From Candidatus Brachybacterium merdavium (lineage in GTDB: Bacteria; Actinomycetota; Actinomycetes; Actinomycetales; Dermabacteraceae): a stretch of 64,000 bases of DNA. This document shows positions 16,329 to 23,515 of this stretch, one piece after another. Position numbers and translations under genes: made by a program. Positions within the stretch are counted from its first letter, which is position 1; each line of letters opens with the position of its first letter. Under the pieces are notes generated by a model. The model was not told the origin of the DNA and made no database searches. It worked only from the letters and a program-made list of their open reading frames with translations. The stretch lies in NCBI GenBank assembly GCA_019118275.1, contig DWZH01000053.1:62001-126000 (forward strand). Direction: 5' to 3'.

Positions 16329-17714
16329 TCAGGCGAAGGCGCTGGTCCCGGAGATCGAGCGGCCGACGATCAGCGACTGCATGGTGTCGGTGCCCTCGTA
16401 GGTGTGCAGGGCCTCGATGTCGGCCTTGTGGCGCGCCACCCGGTTCTCCAGCAGGATACCGGAGCCGCCCAGCAGGTCGCGGGCGTCGGCGGCGATCTCG
16501 CGGGCGGCCCGGGTGTTGTGGACCTTGGCCAGCGAGGCCTGCTCGGGCCGGATGGCGCCGGCTGCTTCGAGCTCGGCCAGGCGCACGCAGTACAGCTGCA
16601 TGGAGGTCAGCGTCTGCAGCATGTTCGACAGCCTCACCTGCACGTGCTGCGCCTTGGCAAGCGGCCGGCCGAACTGGATCCGGGTGGTGGCGTGCTCGAG
16701 CGCTGCTTCGTAGCAGGCCGTGGCGTGCCCCAGTGCTCCCCAGGCGACTCCGGCGCGGGTGGCGAACAGTACCGCGGAGGTGTCCTTGAAGGATCGGGCG
16801 CCGGGCAGGCGCGCGTCGAGCGGGATCCTCACGTCGGCCAGGCGGATGTGGGCCTGATGGATGGCCCGCAGGGCGACCTTCCCGGTGATCACCTCGGCCT
16901 CGTAGCCGGGCAGGTGCTGCTCGACCAGGAAGCCGGAGACCTGGCCGTGCAGCTCGGGCTGGGTCTCGTCGTCCACGCGCGCCCACACCACCGACAGCTG
17001 ACAGTTCGCGCCGTTGCCGATCCATCGCTTCTCTCCCGTGAGCACCCAGGAGTCCCCGTCGCGGCGCGCGACGGTCTCCAGCGACACGGAGTCGGAACCG
17101 TGGTCGGGCTCGGTCAGGGCGAAGGCCGCGAACTCGGTCCCGGTCACGATCGGCTCGACCCAGCGCTGCTTCTGCTCCTCGGAACCCAGCATCACGATCG
17201 AGCGCAGCGCGAGACCGCCCTGGACGCCGACCATGGTGCCCAGGGAGCCGTCGATGCGGGAGAGCTCCATGTTCACCAGACCGGCTCCCAGCGGCGAGAG
17301 GGCGCGGTGACCGGGGACCTCCAGGCCATCGGTCAGCAGGTCCAGCTCGCCGAGCCGGCCGATGAGCTCGGTGGGGTAGTCGGCCTTGTCCCATGCCTCG
17401 GCGAGGCGGTCGATCTCGGAGGCCAGCGAGCGCGCCGTGGCCCAGGCGTCGAGCTCCTCGCCGGTGATGTCCTGGAAGAGGGCGAAGTGGTCGGCGGTGC
17501 GGGGCAGCAGCTCGGCGGCGGTGGCGGCCGCGGCGTCGGGCCGGGAGACCACGGGGCCGGGACCCAGCGGCGCGGCGCTCTCGGCACCGCTGTCCGGCGC
17601 GGCCTCACGCGCAGACTCAGCGGCCTCCGAGGCCCCGTCGGCCCGAGTGGCGTCGGCCGGGGTGGCGTCGGCCGGGGTCGCGAACCCTTCGTTCATGGCG
17701 TCAGTGCTGGTCAT
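16329..17714 (-). CDS. acyl-CoA dehydrogenase, glutaryl-CoA-dehydrogenase-like
   Basis: FAD enzyme for the first oxidation of an acyl-CoA, 461 aa. The core begins near residue 70 and reads like the glutaryl-CoA dehydrogenase branch: LVNMELSRIDGSLGTMVGVQ, FALTEPDHGSDSVSLET, WVLTGEKRWIGNG, and the catalytic glutamate in LHTYEGTDTMQSLIVGR. The first 65 residues are an Ala/Thr/Asp/Glu-rich tail not found in the family. ATG 17714 overlaps the fadA stop by one base (TGATG) and GAGAGG lies 8 bases upstream, so the two are translated together. Substrate could be glutaryl-CoA or a medium chain; pairing with fadA favours general beta-oxidation. Confidence 0.88.
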   Translation of the reverse strand: MTSTDAMNEGFATPADATPADATRADGASEAAESAREAAPDSGAESAAPLGPGPVVSRPDAAAATAAELLPRTADHFALFQDITGEELDAWATARSLASEIDRLAEAWDKADYPTELIGRLGELDLLTDGLEVPGHRALSPLGAGLVNMELSRIDGSLGTMVGVQGGLALRSIVMLGSEEQKQRWVEPIVTGTEFAAFALTEPDHGSDSVSLETVARRDGDSWVLTGEKRWIGNGANCQLSVVWARVDDETQPELHGQVSGFLVEQHLPGYEAEVITGKVALRAIHQAHIRLADVRIPLDARLPGARSFKDTSAVLFATRAGVAWGALGHATACYEAALEHATTRIQFGRPLAKAQHVQVRLSNMLQTLTSMQLYCVRLAELEAAGAIRPEQASLAKVHNTRAAREIAADARDLLGGSGILLENRVARHKADIEALHTYEGTDTMQSLIVGRSISGTSAFA

Positions 17715-18931
17715 CAGGACATCCTCTCGATGATGAGGGCCATACCCTGTCCGCCGCCGACGCACAGGGTGGCCAGGCCGAACTGGCCATCGCGCTCGCG
17801 AAGGCCATTGATCAAGGTGGTGGTCATGCGGGCACCGGTGGAGCCCCAGGGGTGGCCGAGCGCGATCGCCCCGCCATGGACGTTGAGCGTGTCGTGGTCG
17901 ATGCCGAGGTCCTCGGCCGACGGGATGACCTGCGCGGCGAAGGCTTCGTTCAGCTCGACCAGGTCCATGTCGTCGATGCCGAGGCCGGCATTGGTCAGCG
18001 CCCGCCGCGTGGACTCGACCGGGCCCAGACCCATGATCTCGGGGCTGAGCCCGGAGACACCGGTGGAGACGATCCTCGCCAGGGGCGTGATGCCGAGCTC
18101 GCGGGCGTAGCCGGCTTCCATGACCATCAGGGCGGCGGCGCCGTCGGACAGCGGGCAGCAGTTGCCGGCGGTCACGGTTCCCTCGGGCCGGAACACGGGG
18201 TCGAGGGTGGAGACCTTCTCGAGGGTGGTGCCGGCCCGCGGGGAGTCGTCGGCGCTGACCACGGTGCCGTCGGCGAGGGTGACCGGGGTGATGTCGCGGT
18301 CGAAGAAGCCGGAGGCGATGGCGGCTTCGGCGCGCTGCTGGGAGCGGACTCCGTACTCATCCTGGGCCTGGCGGGAGATGCCGCGCAGCTCGGCGACGTT
18401 CTCCGCGGTCTGGCCCATCAGGATGTAGGGGTCGGGCAGCTCGTCGTCCTCGCGCGGGTCGTGCCAGGGCGGGGGGATCTCGCGGGAGGCGCGCCGGGCG
18501 GTGCGCTCCCAGGCGGGCTGGAACTGTGGGTCGCGGGCGTCGTCCTCGACCAGTCTGCCCGTGCCGAAGGACAGCGACTCCACGCCCGCGGAGATCACGG
18601 CGCGCGCCTCGCCGGAGCGGATGGCGTGGAAGGCGGTGCGGGTGGTCTCGATCGAGGAGGCGCAGAAACGGGTGACGGTCGCGCCGGGAACGGTGTCCAT
18701 GCCGAGGCGGGTGGCCACCACCCGGGCGAGGTTGCCGCCCTGATAGCCCTCGGGGAGACCGGCACCGAGCTGCAGGTCGTCGATGGTGCTCGGATCGAGC
18801 TGGGGTACTTGATCGAGGGTCGCGCGCACCATCTGCGATGCGAGCTCGTCCGGGCGGACGTCCTTCAGCGAGCCCTTGCGGGCGCGGCCGATCGGTGAGC
18901 GGTGGGCGGCGACGATGACGGCCTCGGGCAC
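17714..18931 (-). CDS. fadA: acetyl-CoA acyltransferase (thiolase)
   Basis: Cleaves 3-ketoacyl-CoA with CoA, the last beta-oxidation step. 405 aa, full length. Nucleophilic cysteine in VTRFCASSIETT (about residue 89), His in NVHGGAIALGHPWGSTG (the usual HPLG or HPIG reads HPWG here), and the second cysteine in ATLCVGGGQGMALI. First gene of the fadA-acyl-CoA dehydrogenase operon. It carries the same operator as fadB, so the full cycle (dehydrogenase, FadB, FadA) is encoded in two co-regulated units 9 kb apart. Confidence 0.95.
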   Translation of the reverse strand: MPEAVIVAAHRSPIGRARKGSLKDVRPDELASQMVRATLDQVPQLDPSTIDDLQLGAGLPEGYQGGNLARVVATRLGMDTVPGATVTRFCASSIETTRTAFHAIRSGEARAVISAGVESLSFGTGRLVEDDARDPQFQPAWERTARRASREIPPPWHDPREDDELPDPYILMGQTAENVAELRGISRQAQDEYGVRSQQRAEAAIASGFFDRDITPVTLADGTVVSADDSPRAGTTLEKVSTLDPVFRPEGTVTAGNCCPLSDGAAALMVMEAGYARELGITPLARIVSTGVSGLSPEIMGLGPVESTRRALTNAGLGIDDMDLVELNEAFAAQVIPSAEDLGIDHDTLNVHGGAIALGHPWGSTGARMTTTLINGLRERDGQFGLATLCVGGGQGMALIIERMS

Positions 18932-19006
18932 GTGGATCTCCTTCGACGACTGCGTCAGGGCGGGGTCGGGACAGCGGCACGGCCGCCGTCCCGACCCGAC
19001 TGTACG

Positions 19007-19023
19007 TGATACTACGGGTTGCA
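19007..19023 (-). promoter_or_regulatory. fadA operator, near copy of the fadB operator
   Basis: TGATACTACGGGTTGCA matches the fadB site (8430-8446) at 14 of 17 bases, and the following CAGT is also shared. It is 76 bp upstream of fadA and overlaps TAGTAT/TACAGT -10-like hexamers on the minus strand, as expected for a repressor site. Palindromy is weaker here than at fadB. Confidence 0.7.
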
Positions 19024-19214
19024 GTTACTTGTGGGGAAGTCCGACGGCCCGCGCCCCTCGGCCGGCCGCCTCCCATACGGACGGCGCCGCACCCGCGGTC
19101 TCGGCGAGGACGACTCGTGGCGTACTCCGCACGCAGCAGGATCCACCCGCAGCATGATCTGGTCGCTCCTGGCGGAGGACGCGACGCGGCCACGCCTGCG
19201 GCGAGAGTGGAGTC

Positions 19215-19406
19215 ATGAAGAACGCGACCATCTCCACCAGCCGCACCCGAGCCACCACGAGCGATGACGCCCTGATCGAGTACCGTCCGCTGTCGTCCGA
19301 CTGGGGCGACGTCACAGCCCTGCGGGCGCTGCGGTCGCGCAAGGCCCGCAGTGCCCGCCGTGGCGCAGACCCCACGGTGCTGGGAGCGCGAAGGCTCAGG
19401 CGCTGA
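19215..19406 (+). CDS. small hypothetical protein
   Basis: 63-aa frame starting MKNATISTSRTRATTSDDAL and ending in an Arg-rich tail. I do not recognise a family. Third codon positions are strongly GC-biased, like neighbouring real genes, and a terminator-like hairpin follows at 19523, which supports expression. The ribosome-binding site is weak (GAGAGTGGAG directly before the ATG). The basic C-terminus could bind nucleic acid, but that is a guess. Confidence 0.4.
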   Translation: MKNATISTSRTRATTSDDALIEYRPLSSDWGDVTALRALRSRKARSARRGADPTVLGARRLRR

Positions 19407-19522
19407 GCCGCCGGAGGATCGGTTCGCGGGCGAGCCGTACCGTCTCCAGCACCTCCTCGCGTCCGGCCCCTTTTACGGTTCGGGTCGACAGTCCGCAGCA
19501 CAGAGCCCACACCAGATCGGTG

Positions 19523-19557
19523 GGCCGGCCAGCCTCGGTCTCCGAGGCGGGCCGGCC
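19523..19557 (+). terminator. strong hairpin downstream of the 63-aa gene
   Basis: GGCCGGCC-A-GCCTCGG (19523-19538) pairs with CCGAGGC-G-GGCCGGCC (19542-19557) over a 3-nt loop with one mismatch. Confidence 0.65.
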
Positions 19558-19561
19558 CTCC

Positions 19562-19649
19562 CGGGCGGGCTGCCAGCGCGTCCTCCCGGACGGACTGTCA
19601 GCGCGTCCTCCCGGGCGGGCTGCCAGCGCATCCTCCAGACGGACTGCTC
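19562..19649. repeat. 25-bp tandem repeat, about 3.5 copies
   Basis: Units 19562-19586, 19587-19611 and 19612-19636 plus a partial fourth. Units one and three are nearly identical (CGGGCGGGCTGCCAGCGC...); unit two has four transitions. Confidence 0.85.
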
Positions 19650-19678
19650 GAGTCGCGCGCAGCAAGGGTCTCGCCCAG

Positions 19679-19732
19679 CCCTCAGCCCTCTGCCCTCTGC
19701 CCTCAGCCCTCAGTCCTCAGTCCTCAGTCCTC
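19679..19732. repeat. 7-bp tandem repeat, nearly 8 copies
   Basis: (C/T)CCTC(A/T)G repeated from 19679 to 19732, ending 60 bp before the pdxH -10 hexamer. Short-unit repeats like this are prone to slippage; changes could alter spacing upstream of pdxH. Confidence 0.85.
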
Positions 19733-19804
19733 TATGCAAACCTGCCTGACCCTCTGCCCTCTGCCTCCTGGCAGCTTCTGGCCGGGACGGCTTACGATCC
19801 GAGC

Positions 19805-20491
19805 ATGAGCACCACGGACGACGACCGGTCCCGCCTGGCCGCGGAGAGTCCCGACTTCTTGGCGGGCTCGCTGGCCGATGACGCCCCGGAGGATCCGTGC
19901 GTCCTGGTCGACGTCTGGCAGGACGATGCCTTCATCCGCCGCAGCGAGCACGGGGACCTGCCCGACCCCACGGCGGTGGTGCTGTCCACCGTTGCCTTCG
20001 ATGCCGAGGGCACGCCGTGGCCCCGATCGCGCACGGTGCTGCTGAAAGGTCGGGATGCCCGCGGCTTCGTGCTGTACACCAACCTCGGCTCCGCGAAGGG
20101 TGAGGAGATCGCGACGGCACCCCGGGCGGCTCTGCTGATGCCCTGGTACCCGCTCCAGCGTCAGGTGCGGATCGAAGGCATGGTCGAGGAGCTCACCTCG
20201 GAGGAGTCCGATGCGTACTTCGGGCAGCGTCCGCGCGGCTCGCAGATCGGCGCCTGGGCCTCCCAGCAGTCCCGGCCCATCGGCTCCCGTGAGGAGCTGG
20301 AGACGCAATACGCCGAGGCGGAAGAACGCTTCGAAGGGACCGATGTGCCGCGCCCGCCGTACTGGGGCGGGATCCGCGTGGTGCCCGAGCGGATCGAGTT
20401 CTGGCAGGGGCGCGAGAACCGCCTGCACGATCGGCTGGCCTACCGGCGCCTTGCCGACGGCAGCTGGAACCGGACCCGTCTACAGCCCTGA
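19805..20491 (+). CDS. pdxH: pyridoxamine 5'-phosphate oxidase
   Basis: FMN enzyme that oxidises pyridoxine or pyridoxamine 5'-phosphate to pyridoxal phosphate. 228 aa, normal length. Core motifs: PRSRTVLLKGRDARGFVLYT, SAKGEEIA, ALLMPWYPLQRQVRIEG, SRPIGSREELE, and the C-terminal RLHDRLAYRR that holds the substrate-binding arginines. ATG 19805 has TACGAT 6 nt upstream (leaderless). With the PdxK/ThiD-family kinase at 2082 it would form a B6 salvage route, although the genes are unlinked. Preceded by two unstable repeat arrays. Confidence 0.95.
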   Translation: MSTTDDDRSRLAAESPDFLAGSLADDAPEDPCVLVDVWQDDAFIRRSEHGDLPDPTAVVLSTVAFDAEGTPWPRSRTVLLKGRDARGFVLYTNLGSAKGEEIATAPRAALLMPWYPLQRQVRIEGMVEELTSEESDAYFGQRPRGSQIGAWASQQSRPIGSREELETQYAEAEERFEGTDVPRPPYWGGIRVVPERIEFWQGRENRLHDRLAYRRLADGSWNRTRLQP

Positions 20492-20569
20492 GGACGGTGA
20501 GCGGTCGGTCTCCGCTCCCTCGGGGCCCGCCCGCTCCTCCGGGGAGGCCCGCCCGCATCACCCGTGCGG

Positions 20570-21433
20570 TCAGCCGTCCCCGTCGGATCCGTGCGTCATC
20601 TCGCCCTCGTCGGGAGCGATGGCGGCGTGCTCGCGCAGCACCTCGATCCGGGCGACATCGATGTCGACCCCTCCCTCGATGCCGGAGACGGTGCCGTCGA
20701 AGCGCAGCTGCCAGACCGACCAGCCCTCCCGATCGGGGCGACCGGCCTCGGAGAACGCCCAGTCCGGGCGGGTGTCGGCCACGGGCAGCCCGTAGTGGGC
20801 GCGCCATTCCGAGGAGGAGTAGATGACCATGCGCCGCCCCCATGCCGCTTCGACCGCGGTGGTGAAGGCATCGATCTCCGACTGCGCATGGTCGGCTTCG
20901 GGGCGCTCGTCGCAGGCCCCGTCGAACTCGAGGTCCAGGGCCGGCGGCAGGGCGGTGTCGTCGGGCGGCACGGCGGCCAGGAAGTCGGCGGCCTGGTCGG
21001 CGCCCGGTGAGCACAGCGTGAAGTAGTGGTAGGCGCCAGGGGTGATCCCTGCCGCCTTCGCCCCGTCCCAGTTCTCCTGGAAGCGGTCGTCGGTGAAGTT
21101 GCTGCCCTCCGTCGCCTTGAGGTAGGCGAAGGAGTAGCCGTCGGCGGCGACCTGCTGCCAGTCGATGTCCCTCTGATGGCTGGAGACGTCGATGCCCATG
21201 ACCTCGTCGGCGGCCAGCTCGATGTCCTCGGGGAGCTGGCCGAGAGCCGCAGCGTCGGACGGGGTGCCGGGGGCGGTCATCGCGGAATCGTCGGCCTGGC
21301 GCGGGCCGTCCTCGTTCCCGAGGAGTCCGATCAGGGTTGCGCTGCAGCCGCCGATCAGCAGCAGCACGAGCGCGCCGGCCGCCAGGGCGAGGCGTAGCCG
21401 CCGGCGAACCTGCTCGCGAGTGAATCGGGGCAC
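20570..21433 (-). CDS. GH25 lysozyme-like muramidase, membrane- or lipid-anchored
   Basis: Cuts the glycan strand of peptidoglycan outside the membrane. 287 aa. A basic start (REQVRRRLRL) and a hydrophobic segment ending LIGGCS suggest a membrane anchor or lipobox at about residue 29. The GH25 domain starts about residue 78: GIDVSSHQRDIDWQQVA, FAYLKATEGSNF, PGAYHYF, ALDLEFDGAC with the catalytic Asp/Glu pair, and VIYSSSEWR. GTG 21433 has TACCGT 6 nt upstream (leaderless). Likely role is wall remodelling or attack on neighbours. The end of the adjacent amidotransferase gene is 59 bp upstream, so it may read through. Confidence 0.88.
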   Translation of the reverse strand: MPRFTREQVRRRLRLALAAGALVLLLIGGCSATLIGLLGNEDGPRQADDSAMTAPGTPSDAAALGQLPEDIELAADEVMGIDVSSHQRDIDWQQVAADGYSFAYLKATEGSNFTDDRFQENWDGAKAAGITPGAYHYFTLCSPGADQAADFLAAVPPDDTALPPALDLEFDGACDERPEADHAQSEIDAFTTAVEAAWGRRMVIYSSSEWRAHYGLPVADTRPDWAFSEAGRPDREGWSVWQLRFDGTVSGIEGGVDIDVARIEVLREHAAIAPDEGEMTHGSDGDG

Positions 21434-21492
21434 ATGTTGACGGTACCGGAGCAGGGCACCGAGGGCGGTGCGACGTGCCGCAGCTGCCCGGA

Positions 21493-22230
21493 TCAGCGGG
21501 CGAACAGGGTGGCGAAGGCGCGCAGCAGTTTCGGCGGCTGGTCGGCGGTGACCGCGGCGAGCGCCTCGAAGACCTCTTCCATCTGGTCGGGCGAGAAATA
21601 GCCATGGTCGCGGTAGGCGCGGGCGCGCTCGATGATCGCGGGCACGTCCAGCTCGGGGTGGAACTGGGTGGAGTATTGGCGGGTGCCCACCCGGAACATC
21701 TGCACCGGGCAGGCCTGACCGGTGGCCAGCACCGTCGCGTGCTCGGGCAGGCTGCGGACGGCCTCCTTGTGGCCGACGAGTCCGGTGAAGGTGCAGGACA
21801 TTCCGGCCTCGCGGATCAGCGGGTCGGCCTGGCCGGCCTCGGTCAGCGCGACCTCGATCGCGCCCAGCGGCTCGCCGTAGGTGCGGTCGATCAGGGCGCC
21901 CTGGTGGGTGCCGAGGGTGCCGATCCCGTAGCAGGCCCCGAAGAAGGGGATGTCCTGCTCGAACACGTGGTCCAGGACACGGAAGATCTCCTTCTCCGCG
22001 CGCAGCTCGGCGGCGGACTTGGTCTCGTCGGGCTCGGAGACCGTGAAGGGGCTGCCGCCCAGGATGATCCCGGAGATGTCCTCGGCGGCGAGCTCCGGGA
22101 ATGGTTCCCGGTCCAGCCGCGCCCAGATCAGGTCCTCCTCGCACAGACCGGTGAAGTCCACGATGGAGGTCTTCTCGTTGGAGGCGACCTCGTCCTCTGG
22201 GCGGGTGGCGATCAGCACGAACGGTTTCAC
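21493..22230 (-). CDS. class I glutamine amidotransferase, stand-alone (GMP-synthase-like domain)
   Basis: 245-aa stand-alone GATase1 protein. Nucleophile cysteine in PFFGACYGIGTLG (about residue 99), catalytic histidine and glutamate in STQFHPELDV. There is no synthetase domain, so it probably releases ammonia from glutamine or a gamma-glutamyl compound for a separate partner. Relatives are often annotated as GMP-synthase-like or gamma-glutamyl hydrolases of polyamine breakdown. GTG 22230 has TAGCAT 6 nt upstream (leaderless). Neighbours do not reveal the partner. Confidence 0.85.
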   Translation of the reverse strand: MKPFVLIATRPEDEVASNEKTSIVDFTGLCEEDLIWARLDREPFPELAAEDISGIILGGSPFTVSEPDETKSAAELRAEKEIFRVLDHVFEQDIPFFGACYGIGTLGTHQGALIDRTYGEPLGAIEVALTEAGQADPLIREAGMSCTFTGLVGHKEAVRSLPEHATVLATGQACPVQMFRVGTRQYSTQFHPELDVPAIIERARAYRDHGYFSPDQMEEVFEALAAVTADQPPKLLRAFATLFAR

Positions 22231-22277
22231 GAGAGAATGCTAGCCCCGCCCGGGCCACGCCGACGCAGGAGCTGCCC

Positions 22278-23381
22278 ATGACACCGTCCACCTCCTCCGG
22301 TCCGCCCTCCTCTTATCCGCGCAGGTCCGGCCGCTCCCCCGTCTCGGAGGGTCGGCGGGCGACCAGGGGCCCCGACGGTGCGATGCCCGATGCCGGGCGA
22401 GGTCTCGAGCAGATCGCGGGGCATCCGTTGCCGCAGCGTCTGGCCGAGGCGGAGGAACCCGCGGTGGTCGTCTGGCGGGACGAGGTGCTGCCCGGTCTGG
22501 TGGAGGGGTTGCTGTCCGAGTGGTCCCTGGCCGCGCAGGCGCCCTTCACGCCGGGCGGGTCCACGGCGTGGGTCGCCCCCGTGACCGGGGCGGGCGGCAC
22601 CGAACTGGTGCTGAAGGTCGCGTGGGCCCATGACGAGTCACGGGACGAGGCGGCCGGCATGGCGGTCTGGCAGGGCTGGGGCGCCGCCCGGCTGTTGCAC
22701 GCCGAGCTGCGCGGGCAGTCCTCGTTGCTGCTGATGGAGCGGGTCAGCCCCGGGACCCCACTGTCGCAGTCCCTGTCCCGGACCGCCCGGGATGAGGTGA
22801 TCGCCGCCCTGCTGAAGCGGCTCTGGTCGGCGCCGATCCCGCCCAGCACCGCTCTGCGGCCGCTCACCCGGATGTGCGAATGGTGGGCCGACGAGGCGGC
22901 CCACCGCTTGGCTGCGGCCGCCGGTGTGACCGGACACGAGGAGCCGGTCCTGCCCGCGGGCCTGGTCGAGCACGGTTTGGGGCTGTTCCGGCAGTTGCCG
23001 CGGGGATGGGATGGCGAGCCGGCGCTGCTGGCAACCGATCTGCATCCGGACAATGTGCTGCTGTCCTGCCCCGACCGTGACGGCGCTCTCACGGCCGCGG
23101 GCGGCGTCGGCAAGGTGGGTGCGGTCGGGGGGTCATGGGTGCTGATCGACCCCAAGCCCTACCTCGGCGATCCGCACTATGACGTGTTGCAGCACATGTT
23201 CAACGATGTCGGGCGGCTGACGGCGGATCCGTCTGCCTTTGCCGAGCGGATGGCGCGGCTGACGGGCTTGGATCCGCGCCGGGTGCGGCGATGGCTGCTG
23301 GCGCGGTGCGTGCAGGAGGCCGGGGTCATCGAGGGTGCGTCCGTAGCAGCGTTGCGGCTGGCGGCCGACGGAATCCGATGA
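22278..23381 (+). CDS. aminoglycoside/hydroxyurea phosphotransferase-like kinase (APH(6)/Hur family)
   Basis: 367-aa kinase-fold protein of the family that includes streptomycin 6-phosphotransferases and hydroxyurea kinase. ATP lysine in LVLKVAWAHDESRDEA, Brenner-type catalytic loop LLATDLHPDNVLL (Asp near residue 255), and metal-binding stretch LIDPKPYLGDP in place of the usual IDxxR. AGGAG lies 6 bases before ATG 22278. The first 35 residues are variable. A single copy far from any resistance cluster suggests an intrinsic gene. It may confer low-level streptomycin tolerance or phosphorylate a metabolite; this cannot be told from sequence. Confidence 0.85.
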   Translation: MTPSTSSGPPSSYPRRSGRSPVSEGRRATRGPDGAMPDAGRGLEQIAGHPLPQRLAEAEEPAVVVWRDEVLPGLVEGLLSEWSLAAQAPFTPGGSTAWVAPVTGAGGTELVLKVAWAHDESRDEAAGMAVWQGWGAARLLHAELRGQSSLLLMERVSPGTPLSQSLSRTARDEVIAALLKRLWSAPIPPSTALRPLTRMCEWWADEAAHRLAAAAGVTGHEEPVLPAGLVEHGLGLFRQLPRGWDGEPALLATDLHPDNVLLSCPDRDGALTAAGGVGKVGAVGGSWVLIDPKPYLGDPHYDVLQHMFNDVGRLTADPSAFAERMARLTGLDPRRVRRWLLARCVQEAGVIEGASVAALRLAADGIR

Positions 23382-23468
23382 GCCGGAGCCCGCGGCGCCC
23401 TCCACCGGAGGGGCCTGGTACCTCCCACCGGAGGGGCCTGATATCTCGTCCTGCTCCTGGACGCAGCA

Positions 23469-23507
23469 CAGGCACCCCGAGGCGCAGAGAGCTCCTCGAG
23501 GTGCCTG
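23469..23507. terminator. bidirectional terminator between the kinase-like and HNH genes
   Basis: 14-bp stem with one mismatch (23469-23482 with 23494-23507) and an 11-nt loop, 9 bp beyond the HNH stop. Confidence 0.75.
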
Positions 23508-23515
23508 GACAGCAG

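Larger units (their letters stand above)
19407..19804. other. 398-bp intergenic region with a terminator and two tandem-repeat arrays before pdxH
   Basis: Holds, in order, a strong hairpin, a 25-bp repeat array, a 7-bp repeat array (all listed separately) and the leaderless pdxH promoter TACGAT at 19793-19798. No gene is apparent. Confidence 0.65.

Noticed and set aside
22278-23381. Horizontally acquired aminoglycoside-resistance gene
   Set aside because: Base composition matches neighbours and there is no mobile element; more likely an intrinsic family member.
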